Source: a bacterium (GTDB taxonomy: Bacteria; Patescibacteriota; Minisyncoccia; 2-02-FULL-40-12; IGHO2-12-FULL-4). Taken from it: a stretch of 14,613 nt of DNA. The notes under the pieces were generated by a model. It did not search any database. It saw only the letters and a list, made by a program, of their open reading frames with translations, and was not told the DNA's origin. Where the stretch lies: contig JAUYPS010000027.1 in the NCBI GenBank assembly GCA_030695705.1, positions 1-14,613 of the forward strand. Reading direction: 5' to 3'. Position 1 is the stretch's first letter; every line of letters begins with the position of its first letter. Both the position numbers and the translations under genes were made by a program. Below, one piece after another: positions 12,217-14,613 of the stretch.

Positions 12217-14229
12217 ATGCCAAGCAAGCAGGAAGCGAAGGAAAGAATCGAAAAACTTAAGAAACTAATTGATCAGTACCGCTATAGCCGGCTGGTTTTG
12301 GATAAGCAGTTAGTGGAGGAGTCGGTGGAAGATGCTTTGAAAAAGGAACTTTTCGACTTAGAGCAGGAATTTCCAGATTTGATTACCCCGGATTCTCCGA
12401 CCCAGCGGGCGGGATATAAGCCCTTGGAAAAGTTTTCCAAAGTTAAGCATCCCGAGCGCATGCTATCTTTTAATGATGCTTTTGATGAAAAAGATATGCA
12501 GGATTGGCTGGATCGCATGAAACGGCTTGATCCTCGGGCAGCCAATGGAGGATTTTATTGCGAACTAAAAATAGACGGTTTAGCCATCGAGTTAATTTAT
12601 GAAAATGGACTCTTGAAAACAGGGTCTACCCGTGGAGATGGGACAATTGGAGAAGATGTTACTCAAAATTTGAAAACGATTGAAGCAATACCTCTTGCGC
12701 TGACAACTACAAAGATGCCCTTTGTTACAAAGGACATCTTTGTAGTGCGTGGGGAGGTGTTTGTTCCTCAAAAGGAGTTTGCCCGGATTAATAAAGATAG
12801 AGAAGAAAAACAAATGGCTCTTTATGCCAATCCTCGCAATTTAGCCGCCGGCTCGATTCGTCAGCTTGATCCGGCTATTACCGCTGGCCGCCGGCTAGAT
12901 TCTTTTGCTTATTCTTTAGTTACGGATTTGGGCCAAAAAACCCATGAGGAGGAACATGAAATTTTAAAAAAGATTGGGTTTAAAACAAATCCACATAATA
13001 AATTTTGCCCTACCCTTAAAGAGGTTCAGGAGTTTCGCGATTACTGGGAAAAGCACCGCGGCCGGCTTCCTTATGAAATCGATGGCGTCGTTGTAATTGT
13101 TAACGACAATAAAATGTTTAAAAAGTTGGGCGTGGTAGGCAAGGCCTCCCGTTCGGCAATGGCTTATAAGTTTTCTCCCAAAGAATCGACTACCCAGGTT
13201 AAAGATATTATTGTCAGTGTCGGGCGGACCGGTACTTTGACCCCCGTAGCTATTTTGGAACCGGTGGAAATCGGGGGAACGACCGTTTCCCGTGCCACTT
13301 TGCATAACGAAGATGAGATTCGTCGTTTAGATGTAAAGATTGGGGATACGGTAGTGGTGGGTCGGGCCGGTGACGTCATTCCTGATGTCAAAAAAGTTCT
13401 CAAAGAGTTGCGGGTCGGTAAGGAAAAAGTTTTTCATTTTCCGACCAAGTGTCCGGTCTGCGGCGGGCCGATTAAAAGGGTGGAAGGAGAAGCAGCCCAT
13501 AAGTGCGTCAATAAAGATTGTCCGGCTATAAAACGGGAAGGGATGTACCATTTTGTATCAAAAGGAACTTTAGATATGGCCGGTATTGGTCCTAAGCTAA
13601 TCGATCAACTAATGGATACCGGACTAATCAAAGATCCGACCGATCTTTACATATTAAAAAAAGAAGATTTTTTTAATTTAGAAAGGTTTGCCGAAAAATC
13701 GGCGGAGAAGGCGGTTAAAGCGATTCAGTCCCGCCGGAAAGTTTCTCTGGATCGTTTTATTTTTGCTTTGGGCATTCCCCATGTCGGATCGGAAACGGCT
13801 CTGGGTTTAGCCAGATATTTCGGCTCTTTGGAAAAAATCTCCCAAGCCGGCATAGATGATTTGAATAAATTAAAAGACATTGGAACAGTAGTTGCCCAAA
13901 GCATTTATGATTGGTTTAGGAACGATTACAACAAAAAACTCTTGACCAAGTTTAAAGAAGTGGGCGTTCAGGTTCTGAAACAGGAGTTATCCCAGAAGTC
14001 TGAAAAACTAAAGGGGCTGACTTTTGTGTTTACCGGAAGTTTGGAAAATTTAAGCCGGGAGCGGGCCGAGGAGATGGTCCGGGAAAATGGGGGGGATGCT
14101 CCTTCTTCGGTTGGCAAAGAAACCAGCTTTTTGGTGGCTGGCACGGAACCGGGTTCCAAATACGATAAAGCCAAAAAACTTGGCGTCAAAATCATCAGCG
14201 AAGAGGAGTTTTTGAAGATGCTGAGGTAG
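12217..14229 (+). CDS. ligA: NAD+-dependent DNA ligase LigA
   Basis: A 670-residue full-length bacterial ligase that seals nicks with NAD+. In order: domain Ia (1-70), the nucleotidyltransferase domain with KIDG (nucleophile Lys118), VRGE (Glu180) and AYKF (Lys318), the OB fold (VSVGRTGTLTPVAILEPV), a zinc finger (C412, C415, C430, C435), helix-hairpin-helix repeats (about 440-585) and a C-terminal BRCT domain (about 592-670). Two oddities: motif IV reads DGVVVIV where the family has DGVVIKV, so Ile294 replaces an essential lysine, and domain Ia lacks several expected NAD+-contacting residues. A 41-nt palindrome lies inside the gene. The stop codon TAG is the first three bases of a 33-bp inverted repeat. 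Its own promoter is likely, separate from the pilus genes. Confidence 0.97.
   Translation: MPSKQEAKERIEKLKKLIDQYRYSRLVLDKQLVEESVEDALKKELFDLEQEFPDLITPDSPTQRAGYKPLEKFSKVKHPERMLSFNDAFDEKDMQDWLDRMKRLDPRAANGGFYCELKIDGLAIELIYENGLLKTGSTRGDGTIGEDVTQNLKTIEAIPLALTTTKMPFVTKDIFVVRGEVFVPQKEFARINKDREEKQMALYANPRNLAAGSIRQLDPAITAGRRLDSFAYSLVTDLGQKTHEEEHEILKKIGFKTNPHNKFCPTLKEVQEFRDYWEKHRGRLPYEIDGVVVIVNDNKMFKKLGVVGKASRSAMAYKFSPKESTTQVKDIIVSVGRTGTLTPVAILEPVEIGGTTVSRATLHNEDEIRRLDVKIGDTVVVGRAGDVIPDVKKVLKELRVGKEKVFHFPTKCPVCGGPIKRVEGEAAHKCVNKDCPAIKREGMYHFVSKGTLDMAGIGPKLIDQLMDTGLIKDPTDLYILKKEDFFNLERFAEKSAEKAVKAIQSRRKVSLDRFIFALGIPHVGSETALGLARYFGSLEKISQAGIDDLNKLKDIGTVVAQSIYDWFRNDYNKKLLTKFKEVGVQVLKQELSQKSEKLKGLTFVFTGSLENLSRERAEEMVRENGGDAPSSVGKETSFLVAGTEPGSKYDKAKKLGVKIISEEEFLKMLR
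12706..12746. repeat. 41-nt near-perfect palindrome inside ligA
   Basis: The arms 12706-12725 and 12727-12746 pair at 19 of 20 positions around a single T. It is exactly in frame and encodes residues 164 to about 177 (TTTKMPFVTKDIFV), in the loop before the VRGE motif. The loop between the IPL and VRGE segments is about 4 residues longer than in E. coli LigA. Confidence 0.9.
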
Positions 14230-14430
14230 AAGCCAACTGCCCATGCCAATGTTTTTAAAGATCTCCTCCTTGGCAAATAATACTCGATTTTCTCATCAAG
14301 CCGACAAAAATTCAGTACCCCTCCAAGAGTCGGACCGAATTTTGTGTTACCGGCTTGATTTCAGAAATCTTCGTTTATTTGCACAACTCGTCGATATTTT
14401 AAAAACATTGGCATGGGCAGTTGGCTTCTA
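14227..14430. repeat. 204-bp nested palindromic element after ligA
   Basis: The outer arms 14227-14259 and 14398-14430 are perfect 33-bp inverted repeats. Inner stems, in order: GCAAATAA (14273-14280) with TTATTTGC (14375-14382), ATCAAGCCG (14295-14303) with CGGCTTGAT (14351-14359), and ACAAAAATTC (14304-14313) with GAATTTTGT (14337-14345, one bulge). The terminal loop is 14314-14336. The first three bases of the left arm are the ligA stop codon. No real protein is encoded; a 92-codon frame across it arises from the arms. It resembles the element at 8217-8344 in architecture rather than sequence. Confidence 0.9.
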
Positions 14431-14467
14431 CTATCTTCCTGTCTCGTTTTTTACATTGGCATGGTTA

Positions 14468-14519
14468 CGCGCAGTCCCCATTGCTTTTGAAGGCACTGCG
14501 GGCTGTGGATTGCAGAGCT
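14468..14519. repeat. Short repeat copy B (similar to 12143-12182)
   Basis: Carries CGCGC, GTCCCCATTGCTTTT (14474-14488) and GCAGAGCT (14512-14519) in the order found at 12143-12182, with about 13 extra bases before the last block. Within it, CGCAGT and ACTGCG form a 6-bp stem. It overlaps the left arm of the hairpin element 14497-14597. Confidence 0.6.
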
Positions 14520-14597
14520 GACTGCTTTATAGCCCATTCGTCTTCGAATAAGATATAAAGCAGTCAGCGGGGTCGGTTTCCGAATCCACAGCCCGCA
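14497..14597. repeat. 101-bp nested palindromic element near the window end
   Basis: Three nested perfect stems: 14497-14511 with 14583-14597 (15 bp, GC-rich), 14517-14531 with 14554-14568 (15 bp), and ATTCG (14536-14540) with CGAAT (14545-14549) around a TCTT loop. It may extend past the window edge. Together with the 14227-14430 element and the linker 14431-14496 it fills the 384 bp after ligA, in which I see no gene. Confidence 0.88.
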
Positions 14598-14613
14598 ATG
14601 AGCGAAGTTTCCT

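Noticed and set aside
12964..13305. Antisense frame of 113 codons inside ligA
   Set aside because: It is a shadow of the ligA reading frame with no promoter box, ribosome-binding site or recognisable motif.
14243..14521. A 92-codon open frame starting inside the 204-bp hairpin element
   Set aside because: It runs through both arms of the inverted repeat and into the next hairpin. Its residues reflect the palindromes, it has no promoter box or ribosome-binding site, and it has no recognisable domain.
14227..14613. CRISPR array
   Set aside because: The repeats are inverted and nested rather than direct, regularly spaced repeats with unique spacers, and no cas gene is present.
1..14613. Alternative genetic code (TGA as glycine), as in some CPR phyla
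   Set aside because: TGA ends pilB, pilD, comF and a pseudopilin gene at the expected protein ends, and no conserved domain is interrupted by in-frame TGA.

Overview
The window looks like a chromosomal segment of a Candidate Phyla Radiation (Patescibacteria) bacterium, probably on the Parcubacteria/Microgenomates side. The evidence is indirect: a type IV pilus (T4P) locus without an outer-membrane secretin or a full PilP, very tight gene packing with 1-nt gaps and ATGA overlaps, starts that mostly lack a Shine-Dalgarno sequence, a divergent LigA, and use of the standard code (TGA is the stop of pilB, pilD and a pseudopilin gene). I cannot name a species.

Layout. Positions 3-1557 lie on the minus strand: tRNA-Arg(GCG), a small membrane protein with a possible PH-like domain, tRNA-Ser(TGA), tRNA-Ser(GCT) and a ComF-family phosphoribosyltransferase. 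From 1585 everything runs on the plus strand. The assembly-platform and motor genes come first: pilM, pilN, pilO, a short PilP-like protein, pilB, pilT and pilC (1585-8209). After a 128-bp hairpin element come the major prepilin (8481-9038), a perfectly palindromic terminator, pilD, a small membrane-anchored beta-grasp-like protein, four minor pseudopilins in the order FimT/GspH, PilV/GspI, PilW/GspJ, PilX/GspK, and then ligA (12217-14229). The last 384 bp hold no gene and are almost entirely nested inverted repeats.

How the genes work together. PilM/PilN/PilO and the PilP-like peptide would form the cytoplasmic-to-membrane alignment complex. PilC is the platform, PilB extends and PilT retracts. 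PilD processes the major pilin and the tip pseudopilins. ComF next to this locus fits a pilus used for DNA uptake, but no ComEA or ComEC is in the window.

The most interesting signals lie between and inside genes. (1) The pattern TGNTANNNT sits exactly 6 nt before the start codons of four genes and 8 nt before two more, which points to extended -10 promoters making leaderless mRNAs. One of these promoters is built into the right arm of the terminator before pilD. (2) There are three large nested hairpin elements (8217-8344, 14227-14430, 14497-14597), two of them directly after coding regions, plus a related-looking short repeat at 12143-12182. (3) A 41-nt near-perfect palindrome lies inside the ligA coding sequence. 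(4) LigA appears to lack the motif IV lysine and several NAD+-contacting residues.
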